64,000 bases of DNA from Rhodocyclaceae bacterium. Lineage in GTDB: Bacteria; Pseudomonadota; Gammaproteobacteria; Burkholderiales; Rhodocyclaceae. The stretch lies in contig JAGTRP010000017.1 in the NCBI GenBank assembly GCA_018261935.1, positions 1 to 64,000 on the forward strand, read 5' to 3'. The number at the start of each line of letters is the position of its first letter. The first letter of the stretch is position 1. Shown piece by piece: positions 17,456 to 28,014 of this stretch. The notes below the pieces were generated by a model. It did no database searches, was not told the DNA's origin, and worked only from the letters and a program-made list of their open reading frames with translations. Position numbers and translations under genes: made by a program.

Positions 17456-17949
17456 GGCTGGACCACCGGATTGCCATCTACCCGGGTACTTTTGACCCGA
17501 TGACCCGGGGCCACGAGGATATCGTGCGCCGCGCTGCCGGCCTGTTCGAGCACCTGGTGGTCGCCATTGCCGAGAGTCCCGCCAAACGTCCTTACTTCGA
17601 CCTGGCAACCCGGGTCGAGATTGCCCGGGAAGCCCTGGCGGACGTCAAAAACATCGAGATTGCCGGCTTCAACACCCTGCTTATGGACTTCGTCCATACC
17701 CGCGGCGCCAAGATCATCATCCGGGGGTTGCGGGCCGTTTCGGATTTCGAATATGAATTCCAGATGGCGGGAATGAACCGTAGCCTCTATCCTGAGGTCG
17801 AAACTGTATTTTTAACCCCAGGAGAACAGTATATGTTCATCTCGGCGACCATGGTGCGCGAGATCGCGCGCCTCGGCGGTGATGTGAGCAAATTTGTCCA
17901 TCCCTGCGTGGAAAAGCTCCTGCGAGCCCGAACTTTAGCTAATCGATAG
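17452..17949 (+). CDS. coaD: Phosphopantetheine adenylyltransferase
   Basis: A 165-residue enzyme that transfers AMP to 4'-phosphopantetheine in coenzyme A synthesis. The nucleotidyltransferase motif is in [14 protein letters not shown] (the T/HxGH motif), followed by [14 protein letters not shown] and the C-terminal [10 protein letters not shown]. The ATG at 17452 overlaps the rsmD stop and matches the usual N-terminus; length is standard. Confidence 0.95.
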   Translation: MRLDHRIAIYPGTFDPMTRGHEDIVRRAAGLFEHLVVAIAESPAKRPYFDLATRVEIAREALADVKNIEIAGFNTLLMDFVHTRGAKIIIRGLRAVSDFEYEFQMAGMNRSLYPEVETVFLTPGEQYMFISATMVREIARLGGDVSKFVHPCVEKLLRARTLANR

Positions 17950-18222
<273 letters not shown>

Positions 18223-18260
18223 GGCCTTCGGAGTACCCAGGCGACTTTCGCCTGCGCCAG

Positions 18261-18290
18261 AAAAAAACCCGCGCCAGGCGCGGGTTTTTT
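18261..18290. terminator. Bidirectional Rho-independent terminator
   Basis: A perfect stem of 13 bp (18262-18274 with 18278-18290) around loop CAG has an A-run on its left arm and a T-run on its right. It therefore works on both strands, between the convergent ferredoxin and dynamin genes. Confidence 0.9.
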
Positions 18291-18306
18291 GTTGCACGGC
18301 GTCGGC

Positions 18307-20253
18307 TCAGGCAGCCTGACGCAGGGGCGGCGTCGGTTCCAGCAATTGCTGCACTTCCCCGGCGACCTTTTTCAGGGACTGCATCTGCCCCAGCAGGTCC
18401 TGCTCCACCCCTTCCAGTTCGGCGATGCGGTCTTCCAGGGTGTCGGTGGCCTGGTGGATGCGCTTGATGCTTTCCAGGCGGCGCTTCAACTGGATCTGGT
18501 GCTCCCGCACCTGGGTCTCCATGGGCGCCATGATGGCCTTGAGCCAGACCTCGGCATCCTTGTTGGCATGCTCGAAGGCGCGCCGCACCTGCACCGCTAC
18601 CTCCTCGAAGAACTTCTGGGTGATGTTCTTCTTCTCGTGGGTGAGGAGATTGATCATGGTGTTGAGGTGGGTGTCGCACCACTGCTCCAGCCGGCCGATT
18701 TCCTTCTCGTAGCGCCGCAAAGAGAAGCTGGTGGGGGAACCGAGCTTGAGGCCGTGCTCGACGGCAAACTTCTTGTACACCGCCTCCATCATGGCGAGAA
18801 TTTCGCTGATTTCGCTATTGGAATCGGCCAGCGCCCCGCGGGCGCCCTGGAAGAACTGGGCCATGGCCTCCGAAAGGCTCTTCGAGAAGGTGGCCTCCAG
18901 CATGGACTGGCGGGTTGCCTGGGTCAGCTGGCGCAGGCTGTCCAGGCCCAGGTGGGCGAAGAGATTGTTGGTCAGGGTCGAGAAAACGCTGCGCACGGCG
19001 TAATAGCGCTGCAGGCCGGCCTCGAATTCGTCCTTCTCGGCCCGCACCTTGCCCATCATGTACTCGACCACGCCCTTGTTCTTGCCCCGCAGCTCGGTCA
19101 GTTCGGTCAATTGTTCCCGCAGCCCGGCGAGCCGGGAATCGAGAAGCCCCTTCACCCGCCGGTTCACTTCCCCGAACTCGGTTTCCGTATTGTCCCTCAC
19201 GATATCCCGCTTGGCCGGGATCAATTCCCCGGAGAGGGCCGCCTCCAGCTGGGGTAGGCGGCTCCTGGCGAGCAGATCTGCATCGCCGTTGATCTTGCCC
19301 ACCAGCCCCTTCTGGGCCGACACGGGAAAGACCTGGCGGGCCGGCAGTTCCAGGATGGTGGCGCAGGAATCCACCTGCTTCCTGATTTCGGCTTCCACTT
19401 CGGCGGCGGTCTTCAGTTCGTCCCAGAGGCCGTCGATCTTGTTGAGGACCACCATCCGGCCCCGCTTGTTGGTGCCGCCCTCGCCGATATGTTCTTTCCA
19501 GATGGCCAGGTCGGACTGGGTCACCCCCGTATCGGCGGCCAGGATGAACAGGACGGCGTGGGCGTTGGGGAGCAGAGACAGGGTGAGTTCGGGTTCGGCG
19601 CCGATGGCGTTGAGGCCCGGGGTGTCGAGGATGACCAGCCCCTGCTGCAGCAGCGGATGGGGAAAATTGATGACGGCATGGCGCCAGCGAGGTATCTCCA
19701 CCAGCCCGTCGTCGCCGACGCGGTAGACGTCCGCCCCGCCCTCGCCCACCTCGAAGCCGAGCTTGGCGGCCTCCTCCGGCGTCACCCGGGTGGTTTCGCT
19801 GACATGGCGCAGGGCATCCTGCATGGCCTCGGCCGATTCCACATGGAGATCGACGATCTGCCACTCCTGGCGAAAGCCCTTGTATTCGCTGACGCTGGTG
19901 TTGTCGGCCCGGGTCTGGATGGGCAGCAGTTCCACCCGGGGCGGCCGGGCCGGATCATAGAGGAGCTCGGTGGGGCACATGGTGGTGCGGCCGGCCGAGG
20001 AGGGCAGCATGCGGTTGCCGAATTCGGCAAAGAAAATGGCGTTGATGAGCTCCGACTTGCCCCGGGAGAACTCGGCCACGAAGGCCACGTTCAGACGATC
20101 TTCCCGCAGGCGCTCCTGGAGCTGGGCAAGGCGCAGGTCGGTCTGGGCATCGGACAGCTCGTTCTCGGACAGCCAATTCTGGAAATTCGCGATGCAGCCC
20201 GACAAACGCGAACGCCAGTCGCTATAGACGGCGAATTCTTGACCAAGCGACAT
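18307..20253 (-). CDS. Bacterial dynamin-like GTPase
   Basis: A 648-residue large GTPase. The P-loop is EFSRGKSELIN (about 62-72), G3 is ILDTPGLNAIG (about 210), G4 is VLNKIDG (about 270). The C-terminal half (about 340-640) is almost entirely helical and rich in coiled-coil heptads, with no clear membrane span. This matches bacterial dynamin-like proteins of the single-gene type, which act on membranes or envelope processes; no function is known for this one. The start at 20253 has GGGAGTG upstream and removes 24 poorly conserved residues. It is a lone gene rather than the tandem pair seen in some defence-linked dynamins. Confidence 0.85.
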   Translation of the reverse strand: MSLGQEFAVYSDWRSRLSGCIANFQNWLSENELSDAQTDLRLAQLQERLREDRLNVAFVAEFSRGKSELINAIFFAEFGNRMLPSSAGRTTMCPTELLYDPARPPRVELLPIQTRADNTSVSEYKGFRQEWQIVDLHVESAEAMQDALRHVSETTRVTPEEAAKLGFEVGEGGADVYRVGDDGLVEIPRWRHAVINFPHPLLQQGLVILDTPGLNAIGAEPELTLSLLPNAHAVLFILAADTGVTQSDLAIWKEHIGEGGTNKRGRMVVLNKIDGLWDELKTAAEVEAEIRKQVDSCATILELPARQVFPVSAQKGLVGKINGDADLLARSRLPQLEAALSGELIPAKRDIVRDNTETEFGEVNRRVKGLLDSRLAGLREQLTELTELRGKNKGVVEYMMGKVRAEKDEFEAGLQRYYAVRSVFSTLTNNLFAHLGLDSLRQLTQATRQSMLEATFSKSLSEAMAQFFQGARGALADSNSEISEILAMMEAVYKKFAVEHGLKLGSPTSFSLRRYEKEIGRLEQWCDTHLNTMINLLTHEKKNITQKFFEEVAVQVRRAFEHANKDAEVWLKAIMAPMETQVREHQIQLKRRLESIKRIHQATDTLEDRIAELEGVEQDLLGQMQSLKKVAGEVQQLLEPTPPLRQAA

Positions 20254-20361
20254 GACACACTCCCATACTCCTTGGTGGAAGCCAAAATTTAGCACAATCG
20301 CGCCTTTTCCACAGCCCGGCGGCATCGGGCGGAGGTTTCCCCCGGCGGGGCCGACAGGGCC

Positions 20362-21198
20362 CTAGCGCTGGCATCCCGGGCAATAATAGGTGGAGCGGCC
20401 CGCCTGCCGGACCTGGCGCACCAGGGTTCCGCAGCGCTGGCAGGACTGCCCCGCCCGATCATAGACGGCACAGCCGATCTGGAACCAGCCGGCGCTGCCG
20501 TCGCTGTGGACGTAGTCCCGGATACTGCTACCCCCGGCGGCGATGGCATCGGCCAAAGTCTCCCGCACCGCCTGCACCAGTCGCCCGCACCGCTCGCGAC
20601 CCACCCGGCTGGCCGGGCGCAGGGGCGAAATGCCGGCGCGAAAAAGGCTCTCGGACGCATAGATATTGCCGATGCCGACCACGGTACGGGCATCCATCAG
20701 GACATTCTTGATCGGGGCCTGACGCCGCCGGGTAGCGGCATACAGCCAATCGGCGGTGAATTCCGGCGACAGGGGCTCGACCCCCAATCCGGCCAGGAGC
20801 GGATGGGCCATCGGATCCTCCCCGGGCTGCCAGGTGACCACCCCGAAGCGGCGGGGGTCGGAAAGGCGCAGCACGGTGTGCGGCAGGATCAGGTCGAAGT
20901 GGTCGTGGCGGCCGGCCGGGACGGCCGGGAAAACGAAGCGCAGATTACCCGACATGCCCAGGTGCAGGATGAGCCAGCCGCCCCCCTCTTCTCCCTCCTC
21001 GCCGCGGCAATCGAACAACAGATATTTGCCTCGCCGGAGGATGGCGGCAATGCGCCGGCCCCGCAGGATGTCCGCCAACCCGGCCGGCACCTCCCGGCGC
21101 AGGCGCGGGATGCGCACCACGGCCCCCTGGATGGTGCGCCCCGCCACTTCCGGCAGGAGGCCGCGCCGGCACACCTCCACTTCAGGCAGTTCAGGCAT
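20362..21198 (-). CDS. mutM: Formamidopyrimidine-DNA glycosylase
   Basis: A 278-residue base-excision repair enzyme that removes 8-oxoguanine and FaPy lesions. The catalytic N-terminus is exposed by the start at 21198: MPELPEVEVCRRGL, with Pro2 as nucleophile and Glu3. The H2TH helices (IGNIYASESLFRAGI) and the C-terminal zinc finger (CQRCG, CPGCQR) are complete. An upstream in-frame ATG would bury Pro2 and is wrong. It is divergent from the TPR gene, with about 90 bp between. Confidence 0.96.
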   Translation of the reverse strand: MPELPEVEVCRRGLLPEVAGRTIQGAVVRIPRLRREVPAGLADILRGRRIAAILRRGKYLLFDCRGEEGEEGGGWLILHLGMSGNLRFVFPAVPAGRHDHFDLILPHTVLRLSDPRRFGVVTWQPGEDPMAHPLLAGLGVEPLSPEFTADWLYAATRRRQAPIKNVLMDARTVVGIGNIYASESLFRAGISPLRPASRVGRERCGRLVQAVRETLADAIAAGGSSIRDYVHSDGSAGWFQIGCAVYDRAGQSCQRCGTLVRQVRQAGRSTYYCPGCQR

Positions 21199-21285
21199 CG
21201 CTTGTTCCTCCGGCAAAAGCCACATAACATCCAAACTTAGTCCATTTTATGCGCTCTAATGCGCAACCCCACTCAATACACGCCC

Positions 21286-22977
21286 ATGGTCCGCAAGCTC
21301 ATCGCCGCCTCCGTTGCCCTGCTTTTTGCCGGTTTCGCCCAGGCTGCCGGCAGCCCCGCCTCCAAGGCACCGCCGGCCGGCGCCCATCGCGAGGACGCCA
21401 CGGCCCGCGCCGTCTTCCAGGTCCTGGTGAGCGAACTGGCGCTCCAGCGCGGCCAGATCGAGTTGGGTGTCAGCGCCTATGCCGATCTGGCCCGGCGCAC
21501 CCGCGACCCCCGCGCCCTCGAACGGGCCACCGAAGTGGCGGGCTTTGCCCGGCAGTTCGACCTGGCCTACGACCTGGCCAAGACATGGGTGGCGGTTGAA
21601 CCGGATTCCGCCAAGGCCCGCCAGAGCCTGACCACCCTGCTAGTGCTCCTCAACCGCACCGATGAGCTGGCGCCCCAATTGAGCACCCTCCTCGAACAGG
21701 ACAAGAAGAACCTGGGCGACAACCTGCTGCGCCTGAACCGCATGCTGGCGCGCCACCCCGACCGGCAGGCGGTCCTGCACCTGGTGGAAAAGGTGACGGC
21801 GCCCTATGGCAAGCTGCCCGAGGCCCACTTCGCCCTGGCCACCGCTGCCGCCAGCGCCAGCGATCCGGAGCGCGCCAAGGCCGAAGCCGACAAGGCTCTG
21901 GCCATGCGCCCGGACTGGGAATTGGCCGCTCTCCTGCAAGCTCAGCTGCAGGCGCGCCAGTCCCCGGGCCAGGCCATCGACCAGCTGGCCCGCTTCGTCG
22001 ACCACAACCCCAACGCCAAGGACGCCCGCCTGGCCTTGGCCCGCCTGTACATTTCCGAAAAGCGCTACAACGAGTCCCGCCAGCAATTCGAACGCCTGCT
22101 GGCCGACAATCCCGACAACCCGGAGATCATCTATCCGGTGGCGATGCTGGCCCTGCAGCAGAACGATATCAACAACGGCAAGGCCCGGCTGGAGAAACTC
22201 CTGGAGACCGATTTTCCGGATAAGGGCACGGTCCACTTTTTCCTCGGCCAGATCGAGGAAGAACAGAAGCACCCCGACGCCGCCCTCGCCCATTACCGGC
22301 AAGTGAGCGCCGGCGAGCAATTCATCCCAGCCCGGGCCCGGGCGGCCCAGATGCTGGCCCAGCAGGGCAAGTTCGACGACGCCCGCCGGCTCATCCAGTC
22401 CACGCCCGGGCGCACTGCCCAGGAACAAGGCCAGCTCATGCTCGCCGAAGCCCAGCTGCTGCGGGAAGCCAAGCACTATGAGGATGCCTACATCGTCCTC
22501 GAAAAAGCCCTCGTCAAACAGCCGGACAACCCCGATCTCCTTTACGATGCCGCCCTCATGGCGGAACGCCTCGGCCGCCTCGATGTGCTTGAGACCCACC
22601 TTCAGCACCTGATCCAGCTCAAGCCCGACCACGCCCACGGCCTCAACGCCCTCGGCTACTCCTGGGCGGACCGCAACATCCGCCTGCCGGAAGCCCACGA
22701 CCTCATTGCCCGGGCCCTCACCCTGGCCCCGGACGATCCCTTCATCCTGGACAGCCTGGGCTGGGTGCTCTATCGCCAGGGCAAGCTCGAGGAAGCCTGG
22801 AAGACCCTGGACCAGGCCTACAAGCGCAAGCCCGACCCGGAAATCGCCGCCCACCTGTCCGAGGTCCTGTGGTCCCTGGACCGCAAGGACGACGCCCGCA
22901 AGCTGCTGCGTGAAGCCGCGAAGAGCCACCCCGACAACGACGTATTGAGCGCCGCCATCAAGAAATTCCAGCCTTGA
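21286..22977 (+). CDS. Secreted tetratricopeptide-repeat protein
   Basis: About 563 residues with a signal peptide (KLIAASVALLFAGFAQA) followed by TPR units almost throughout, the clearest between about 60 and 540. The C-terminal repeats (ALGYSWADRNIRLPEAHDLI, then LDSLGWVLYRQGKLEEAW) are the conserved part of a family found directly upstream of lolB in many betaproteobacteria. The periplasmic side is predicted, and a role in outer-membrane lipoprotein or envelope assembly is inferred only from the neighbour. An in-frame ATG at 21259 would add nine residues. The stop overlaps the lolB start by one base. Confidence 0.85.
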   Translation: MVRKLIAASVALLFAGFAQAAGSPASKAPPAGAHREDATARAVFQVLVSELALQRGQIELGVSAYADLARRTRDPRALERATEVAGFARQFDLAYDLAKTWVAVEPDSAKARQSLTTLLVLLNRTDELAPQLSTLLEQDKKNLGDNLLRLNRMLARHPDRQAVLHLVEKVTAPYGKLPEAHFALATAAASASDPERAKAEADKALAMRPDWELAALLQAQLQARQSPGQAIDQLARFVDHNPNAKDARLALARLYISEKRYNESRQQFERLLADNPDNPEIIYPVAMLALQQNDINNGKARLEKLLETDFPDKGTVHFFLGQIEEEQKHPDAALAHYRQVSAGEQFIPARARAAQMLAQQGKFDDARRLIQSTPGRTAQEQGQLMLAEAQLLREAKHYEDAYIVLEKALVKQPDNPDLLYDAALMAERLGRLDVLETHLQHLIQLKPDHAHGLNALGYSWADRNIRLPEAHDLIARALTLAPDDPFILDSLGWVLYRQGKLEEAWKTLDQAYKRKPDPEIAAHLSEVLWSLDRKDDARKLLREAAKSHPDNDVLSAAIKKFQP

Positions 22978-23549
22978 TGCGCGCCCTGTTTCTGGCTGGC
23001 GTCCTGGCCCTGGCCGGCTGCGCCACGGTGACGCCGCCCTCCACCGGCCTGCCGGCCCGGGGAGAGTTGCGTGATTTCGGCCTGGAGGCCCGCTTCGCCC
23101 TGCGTCTGGAGCGCCCCTACGAGGCCCCGCAAAGCGCCAGCGGCCGCCTGTCCTGGGACCATGGCCACGACGGGGACCATATCCTGGTCGCCAACCCCCT
23201 GGGCCAGGGCATTGCCGAAATCGACCGGAGTGCCGCCGGCGCCCGCCTGCGCACCAGCGACGGCCGCGTGCGCCACGCCGCCGATGCGGGGGAGCTCCTG
23301 CAGGAAGCCACCGGCTACCCCCTGCCCCTGGGGGAACTGCCGGCCTGGCTCCTGGGCCGGCCCACCGCCTCCGGGCAACTCCGTACCGACGCCCTGGGCC
23401 GTCCCCAAAGCCTCATCGACGCCGGCTGGCATATCGACTACCACTACGACAGCGAGGCGGCCGACGCCCTGCCATCCCGCCTCACCCTGCGCCGGGACAG
23501 CAGCCTGGAAGTGCGCCTGCGCATAGAAGAATGGCGAAGCACTCCATGA
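22977..23549 (+). CDS. lolB: Outer-membrane lipoprotein insertion protein LolB
   Basis: A lipoprotein of 190 residues. The signal peptide ends in the lipobox LALAGCA (Cys15), and the mature part has the LolB features: an early FxLxARFALR-type strand, GRLSWDH and the LPAWLLGRP segment. It receives lipoproteins from LolA and inserts them in the outer membrane. I chose the ATG at 22977, one base into the TPR stop; a TTG one codon earlier is possible. ispE begins inside its last codons. Confidence 0.92.
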   Translation: MRALFLAGVLALAGCATVTPPSTGLPARGELRDFGLEARFALRLERPYEAPQSASGRLSWDHGHDGDHILVANPLGQGIAEIDRSAAGARLRTSDGRVRHAADAGELLQEATGYPLPLGELPAWLLGRPTASGQLRTDALGRPQSLIDAGWHIDYHYDSEAADALPSRLTLRRDSSLEVRLRIEEWRSTP

Positions 23550-24388
23550 ATTCCTGGACCTGGGACAGCACCTGGCCGGCGCCGGCCAAGCTCAATCTTT
23601 TCCTGCACGTGGTCGGCCGCCGGCCCGACGGCTACCACCTGCTGCAAACCGTCTTCCGTTTCGTGGACCGGGGCGACCGCCTGCGCTTCCTGCCCAGGGA
23701 AGACGGCGACATCGTCCTCGCCCGGCCGATCCCCGGGGTGCCGCCGGAAACCGACCTCACCGTCCGCGCCGCCCGCCTCCTGCAGGAGGAAACCGGCTGC
23801 CGGCAGGGCGCCACCATCGCCCTGGAAAAATGCCTGCCCATGGGAGGCGGCTTGGGGGGCGGCAGCTCCGACGCCGCCACGGTGCTCCTGGCCCTCAACC
23901 ATCTCTGGGGACTGGGATTGCCCCGCCACCGTCTGCAGGAACTCGGACTGGGCCTCGGGGCCGACGTGCCGGTCTTCGTCTTCGGCCGCAACGCCTTTGC
24001 CGAAGGCGTGGGGGAAGCCCTGCAGCTAGTGGACCTGCCCCCCGCCTGGTATGTGGTACTGGAGCCCCCCGTCGGGGTGCCCACCGCCGCCATCTTCGGC
24101 GCCCCGGACCTGAAACGCGATACGCCGGCCATTTCCGCCTCCGCCTGGCGTCCGGGGTTCGGCCACAATGACCTTGAACCGGTGGCCTGTGCCCGCTTCC
24201 CGGCGGTGGCCGAACATCTCGCCTGGCTCTGCCAATTCGGCCCGGCCATGATGACCGGCTCGGGCGCCTGCGTCTTCGCCGAATTCACCAACCGGGAGGC
24301 CGCCGAGGCGGTGGCCGCCCAGTTGCCGGGTTCCATGCGGGGCTGGGTGGCAACGGGGCTGGCGGCCCACCCCCTCGCCTACATCTAA
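23546..24388 (+). CDS. ispE: 4-diphosphocytidyl-2-C-methyl-D-erythritol kinase
   Basis: A 280-residue GHMP kinase of the MEP isoprenoid pathway. The N-terminal [20 protein letters not shown] is diagnostic, and the ATP loop is [14 protein letters not shown]. The ATG at 23546 overlaps the lolB stop as ATGA; an ATG five codons earlier is possible. lolB-ispE-tRNA-Gln-prs is a conserved betaproteobacterial order. Confidence 0.95.
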   Translation: MNSWTWDSTWPAPAKLNLFLHVVGRRPDGYHLLQTVFRFVDRGDRLRFLPREDGDIVLARPIPGVPPETDLTVRAARLLQEETGCRQGATIALEKCLPMGGGLGGGSSDAATVLLALNHLWGLGLPRHRLQELGLGLGADVPVFVFGRNAFAEGVGEALQLVDLPPAWYVVLEPPVGVPTAAIFGAPDLKRDTPAISASAWRPGFGHNDLEPVACARFPAVAEHLAWLCQFGPAMMTGSGACVFAEFTNREAAEAVAAQLPGSMRGWVATGLAAHPLAYI

Positions 24389-24475
24389 ATTTTCGACACA
24401 GGGGTATAGCTTTCCCGCGGACTTTTCTGTATTATTCGCGCCTCGCTTGCACACGAACCAGTGCGAGAAAACAGT

Positions 24476-24552
24476 TGGGGAGTCGCCAAGTTGGTTAAGG
24501 CACCGGATTTTGATTCCGGCATTCGAGGGTTCGAGTCCTTCCTCCCCAGCCA
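24476..24552 (+). tRNA. tRNA-Gln (TTG anticodon)
   Basis: A complete cloverleaf of 77 nt including the encoded CCA. The acceptor stem is TGGGGAG (24476-24482) paired with CTCCCCA (24542-24548), with discriminator G. The anticodon stem CCGGA/TCCGG closes the loop TTTTGAT, so the anticodon is TTG, reading CAA. The T arm has GGTTCGAGTCC. A TATTAT at 24430-24435 may be its -10 element, followed by a GC-rich discriminator as in stringently controlled tRNA promoters. Confidence 0.95.
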
Positions 24553-24561
24553 TCGGATTTC

Positions 24562-24597
24562 CCGGGCAGGCCTTGCGGCCTGCCCGGTTTGCTTTTG
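24562..24597 (+). terminator. Terminator after tRNA-Gln
   Basis: A perfect 11-bp GC-rich stem (24562-24572 with 24577-24587), loop TTGC, followed by TTTGCTTTT. It lies 10 bp after the tRNA CCA and before prs, so prs expression needs read-through or its own start. Confidence 0.8.
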
Positions 24598-24642
24598 GTG
24601 GGGTCGATGCATTTCGAGATAGTGCCCCCTAAGGATGTTGAA

Positions 24643-25593
24643 ATGGCCTACAACAGCTTGATGGTCTTTACCGGCAATGCCAATCCCACATTGGCTGCCT
24701 CCGTCGCCAAACATCTGAATGTCGATCTGGGACGGGCCAATGTAGGCCGCTTCTCCGACGGCGAAGTCAGCGTCGAACTCCAGGAACACGTGCGGGGCCG
24801 CGACATTTTTGTCATGCAGTCCACCTGCGCTCCCACCAACGACAACCTGATGGAAATGCTGGTCATGGTGGACGCCCTCAAACGCGCCTCCGCCGGCCGC
24901 ATCACCGCCGCCATCCCCTATTTCGGCTATGCCCGCCAGGACCGCCGCGCCCGTTCCTCCCGCGTTCCCATCGCCGCCAAGCTGGTCGCCAACATGCTGG
25001 CCGCCGCCGGCGTTGACCGGGTCCTCACCATGGATCTCCACGCCGAGCAGATCCAGGGCTTCTTCGACATCCCGGTGGACAACATCTACGCCTTGCCCAT
25101 CCTCCTCGACGACATCAAGAAGCAGAATTACGAGAACCCCCTGGTGGTCTCCCCCGATCACGGCGGCGTCGTCCGCGCCCGGTCCCTGGCCAAGCGCCTG
25201 GAATGCGACCTGGCCATCATCGACAAGCGCCGCCCCAAGGCCAATGTGGCCGAAGTCATGAACATCATCGGCGAGGTGGACGGCCGCACCTGCGTCATCA
25301 TGGACGACATGGTGGATACCGCCGGCACCCTGTGCAAGGCCGCCACCGCCCTCAAGGAGCATGGCGCCAAGAAGGTTGTCGCCTACTGCACCCACCCGGT
25401 GCTGTCCGGCCCGGCGGTGGAACGGGTCAGCAATTCCGACCTGGATTACCTGGTCGTGACCGATACCATTCCCCTGCGGGATGATGCCGCCAAGTCGCCG
25501 CGCATCCGCCAGCTGTCGGTGGCCGAGATCATGGCCGAGACCATCCGCCGCATCAGCAACGACGACTCGGTGTCGTCCCTCTTCATCGACTGA
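24643..25593 (+). CDS. prs: Ribose-phosphate pyrophosphokinase
   Basis: A 316-residue enzyme that makes PRPP from ribose 5-phosphate and ATP. It shows [11 protein letters not shown], the flexible loop [18 protein letters not shown], and the PRPP-binding [14 protein letters not shown]. The ATG at 24643 has AAGGA upstream; an earlier in-frame TTG adds 18 residues before the family N-terminus. It is followed by rplY, pth and ychF on the same strand. Confidence 0.96.
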   Translation: MAYNSLMVFTGNANPTLAASVAKHLNVDLGRANVGRFSDGEVSVELQEHVRGRDIFVMQSTCAPTNDNLMEMLVMVDALKRASAGRITAAIPYFGYARQDRRARSSRVPIAAKLVANMLAAAGVDRVLTMDLHAEQIQGFFDIPVDNIYALPILLDDIKKQNYENPLVVSPDHGGVVRARSLAKRLECDLAIIDKRRPKANVAEVMNIIGEVDGRTCVIMDDMVDTAGTLCKAATALKEHGAKKVVAYCTHPVLSGPAVERVSNSDLDYLVVTDTIPLRDDAAKSPRIRQLSVAEIMAETIRRISNDDSVSSLFID

Positions 25594-25646
25594 TTTTTCT
25601 CAACCCCCGGCCTGGTCGCGGGACGGGTACTCACTCTGGAGTCATC

Positions 25647-26255
25647 ATGCAATTTGAAATCATCGCCCAAGCGCGCACGCTGCAGGGAACGGGTGCGAGC
25701 CGCCGCCTGCGCCGCGCCGGCAAAGTCCCCGCCATCGTTTATGGCGGCAGCGAAGCTCCCCAGGCCATCGAAGTTGAACACAACGACCTGCTCCTGAAGC
25801 TCAAGAAGGAAGCCTTCCACTCCTCCATCCTCAACCTGATGGTCGATGGCAAGAAGCAGCAAGTGCTGCTGCGCGACACCCAGGTCCATGCCTACAAGCC
25901 CCTGGTCCTGCACGTGGATTTCCAGCGTGTTGACCCCACCCATGAGCTGCACATCAAGGTGCCCCTGCACTTCGTGAACGCCGACGTCGCTCCTGGCGTC
26001 AAGCTGGGTGGCGGCCTGGTGAACCACGTCCTGACCGAACTGGACGTCACCTGCCTGGCCAAGGACCTGCCCGAGTTCATCGAAGTGGACCTGGCCGCCC
26101 TCAAGGTCGGCGAGAACATCCATGTTTCCGGACTGAAGCTGCCGAAGGGCGTCAAGGCTGTCGTCCATGGTGAAGACCCCATCGTCGTCACCATCGTCGG
26201 CAAGGGCGGCGCCACGGAAGCCGAAGAAGGCGAAGGCGAAGCCGCTGCCGAGTAA
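25647..26255 (+). CDS. rplY: 50S ribosomal protein L25 (CTC form)
   Basis: A 202-residue long-form L25. The N-terminal 5S-rRNA-binding domain has [20 protein letters not shown], followed by the C-terminal CTC (TL5-like) domain and an acidic/Ala tail rich in Glu. The length is typical of betaproteobacterial L25. CTGGAG precedes the ATG. It lies between prs and pth as in most relatives. Confidence 0.95.
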   Translation: MQFEIIAQARTLQGTGASRRLRRAGKVPAIVYGGSEAPQAIEVEHNDLLLKLKKEAFHSSILNLMVDGKKQQVLLRDTQVHAYKPLVLHVDFQRVDPTHELHIKVPLHFVNADVAPGVKLGGGLVNHVLTELDVTCLAKDLPEFIEVDLAALKVGENIHVSGLKLPKGVKAVVHGEDPIVVTIVGKGGATEAEEGEGEAAAE

Positions 26256-26282
26256 CATCGGCGCCATCGCCGAACAGGGCCG

Positions 26283-26311
26283 CCGCCGGCAACTGCCGCC
26301 GGCGGTCTTTT
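26283..26311 (+). terminator. Terminator after rplY
   Basis: An 8-bp GC stem (26283-26290 with 26298-26305), loop AACTGCC, followed by TCTTTTC. It separates rplY from pth, partly uncoupling the downstream genes. Confidence 0.7.
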
Positions 26312-26324
26312 CATTTGCCACTCC

Positions 26325-26903
26325 ATGACCGCTCCCCGCCTCATCGTCGGCCTCGGCAACCCGGGCCCGGAATACGAAGCCACCCGGCACAATGTCGGCT
26401 TCTGGTTCGTGGACCAGCTGGCCGACAAGCTCAAGATCAGCCTGGCGCCCCAATCCAAGTTCTTCGGCCGAGCCGGCCGCAGCGGCGACCTCTGGCTGCT
26501 GGAACCCACCACCTACATGAACCGCTCCGGCCAGTCGGTGGGGGCCCTCGCCAATTTCTACAAGATTTCCCCAGAAGAGATCCTCGTCATCCACGACGAC
26601 CTCGACCTGCCCCCCGGCGGCATCCGCCTCAAGCAGGGCGGCGGCAACGGTGGGCACAACGGCCTCAAGGACATTCAGGCAAGGCTGTCAACGCCGGATT
26701 TCTGGCGCCTGCGCCTGGGGATCGGCCACCCGCGGACCCTGAACCTCAACCAGCAGGTAGCGGATTTCGTCCTCCACCCGCCCCGGCTGGAGGAAATGCC
26801 CCCCATCGAACAGGCCCTGGCCCGCTGCCTCCTCGCCTGGCCAAAACTCGCTGCCGGCGACTACGCCGGCGCCCAGCAACAATTGCACGGAAAAGTCGTT
26901 TAA
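26325..26903 (+). CDS. pth: Peptidyl-tRNA hydrolase
   Basis: A 192-residue esterase that recycles peptidyl-tRNA released from ribosomes. It shows [19 protein letters not shown] with the catalytic His, [13 protein letters not shown] and the VIHDDLDLP motif with the catalytic Asp. The whole family length is present. ychF follows 10 bp downstream. Confidence 0.96.
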   Translation: MTAPRLIVGLGNPGPEYEATRHNVGFWFVDQLADKLKISLAPQSKFFGRAGRSGDLWLLEPTTYMNRSGQSVGALANFYKISPEEILVIHDDLDLPPGGIRLKQGGGNGGHNGLKDIQARLSTPDFWRLRLGIGHPRTLNLNQQVADFVLHPPRLEEMPPIEQALARCLLAWPKLAAGDYAGAQQQLHGKVV

Positions 26904-26913
26904 GGAAACCACC

Positions 26914-28005
26914 ATGAGCCTCAAGTGCGGCATCGTCGGCCTGCCCAACGTCGGCAAGTCCACCCTCTTCAACGCCCTCACCAAGGCCGGGATCGAAGCG
27001 GCCAATTACCCGTTCTGCACCATCGAGCCCAACGTCGGCATCGTCGAGGTGCCGGACCCCCGCATGGCCAAGCTGGCCGAGATCGTGAAGCCCCAGCGCA
27101 TGCAGCCGGCCATTGTCGAGTTCGTCGACATCGCTGGCCTGGTCGCCGGTGCCTCCAAGGGCGAGGGCCTGGGCAACCAGTTCCTGGCCAACATCCGCGA
27201 AACCGACGCGGTGGTCCATGTGGTGCGCTGCTTCGCCGATGACAACGTGGTGCACGTTTCCGGCAGCGTCGATCCCCTGCGGGACATCGAGATCATCGAT
27301 ACCGAACTCGCCCTGGCCGACATGGCGACCGTGGAAAAGGCCCTGAACCGCTACAAGCGGCCGGCCAGTGCCGGCGACAAGGAAGCCAAGATCCTCGTCG
27401 CCGTGCTCGAAAAGTGCTTCGCCCAGCTCGACCAGGGAAAGCCCGTGCGCGCCCTCGATCTTTCCAAGGAAGAACGGGCCAGCCTCCAGCCTTTCTGCCT
27501 GATCACCGCCAAGCCCGTGCTCTACGTGGCCAATGTCGCTGAAGGCGGGTTCGACAACAATCCCTACCTGGACGCAGTGCGAGAGCATGCCAAGGCGGAG
27601 AAGGCCGAAGTGGTTGCCGTCTGCGCCGCCATCGAATCCGAGATTGCCGATCTCGACGAGGAGGAAAAACAGATGTTCCTGGCCGACCTGGGCCTCGAGG
27701 AACCCGGACTCGACCGCCTCATCCGCGCCGGCTATAAGCTCCTCGGCCTGGCCACCTACTTCACTGCCGGGGTCAAGGAAGTGCGCGCCTGGACCATCCA
27801 CCAGGGCGACACCGCGCCCCAAGCGGCCGGGGTCATCCACACGGACTTCGAGCGCGGCTTCATCCGGGCCCAGACCATCGCCTACGAGGATTTCATCACC
27901 TATAAGGGCGAAGCGGGCGCCAAGGAAGCCGGCAAGATGCGCGCGGAGGGCAAGGACTACGTAGTCAAGGACGGCGACGTCCTGAATTTCCTGTTCAACG
28001 TCTGA
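26914..28005 (+). CDS. ychF: Redox-regulated ATPase YchF
   Basis: A 363-residue Obg-family P-loop protein that hydrolyses ATP. G1 is [16 protein letters not shown]2/G3 [20 protein letters not shown]; the G4 position reads NVAEGGF rather than NKxD, as expected for the ATP-preferring YchF branch. A coiled-coil arm and the C-terminal TGS domain ([13 protein letters not shown] through the terminal [11 protein letters not shown]) complete the standard length. It ends 9 bp from a convergent gene with no terminator visible. Confidence 0.95.
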   Translation: MSLKCGIVGLPNVGKSTLFNALTKAGIEAANYPFCTIEPNVGIVEVPDPRMAKLAEIVKPQRMQPAIVEFVDIAGLVAGASKGEGLGNQFLANIRETDAVVHVVRCFADDNVVHVSGSVDPLRDIEIIDTELALADMATVEKALNRYKRPASAGDKEAKILVAVLEKCFAQLDQGKPVRALDLSKEERASLQPFCLITAKPVLYVANVAEGGFDNNPYLDAVREHAKAEKAEVVAVCAAIESEIADLDEEEKQMFLADLGLEEPGLDRLIRAGYKLLGLATYFTAGVKEVRAWTIHQGDTAPQAAGVIHTDFERGFIRAQTIAYEDFITYKGEAGAKEAGKMRAEGKDYVVKDGDVLNFLFNV

Positions 28006-28014
28006 CCCAGCCCC

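Noticed and set aside
18307-20253. Antiphage tandem dynamin system
   Set aside because: Only one dynamin gene is present, flanked by housekeeping genes and with no defence genes nearby.
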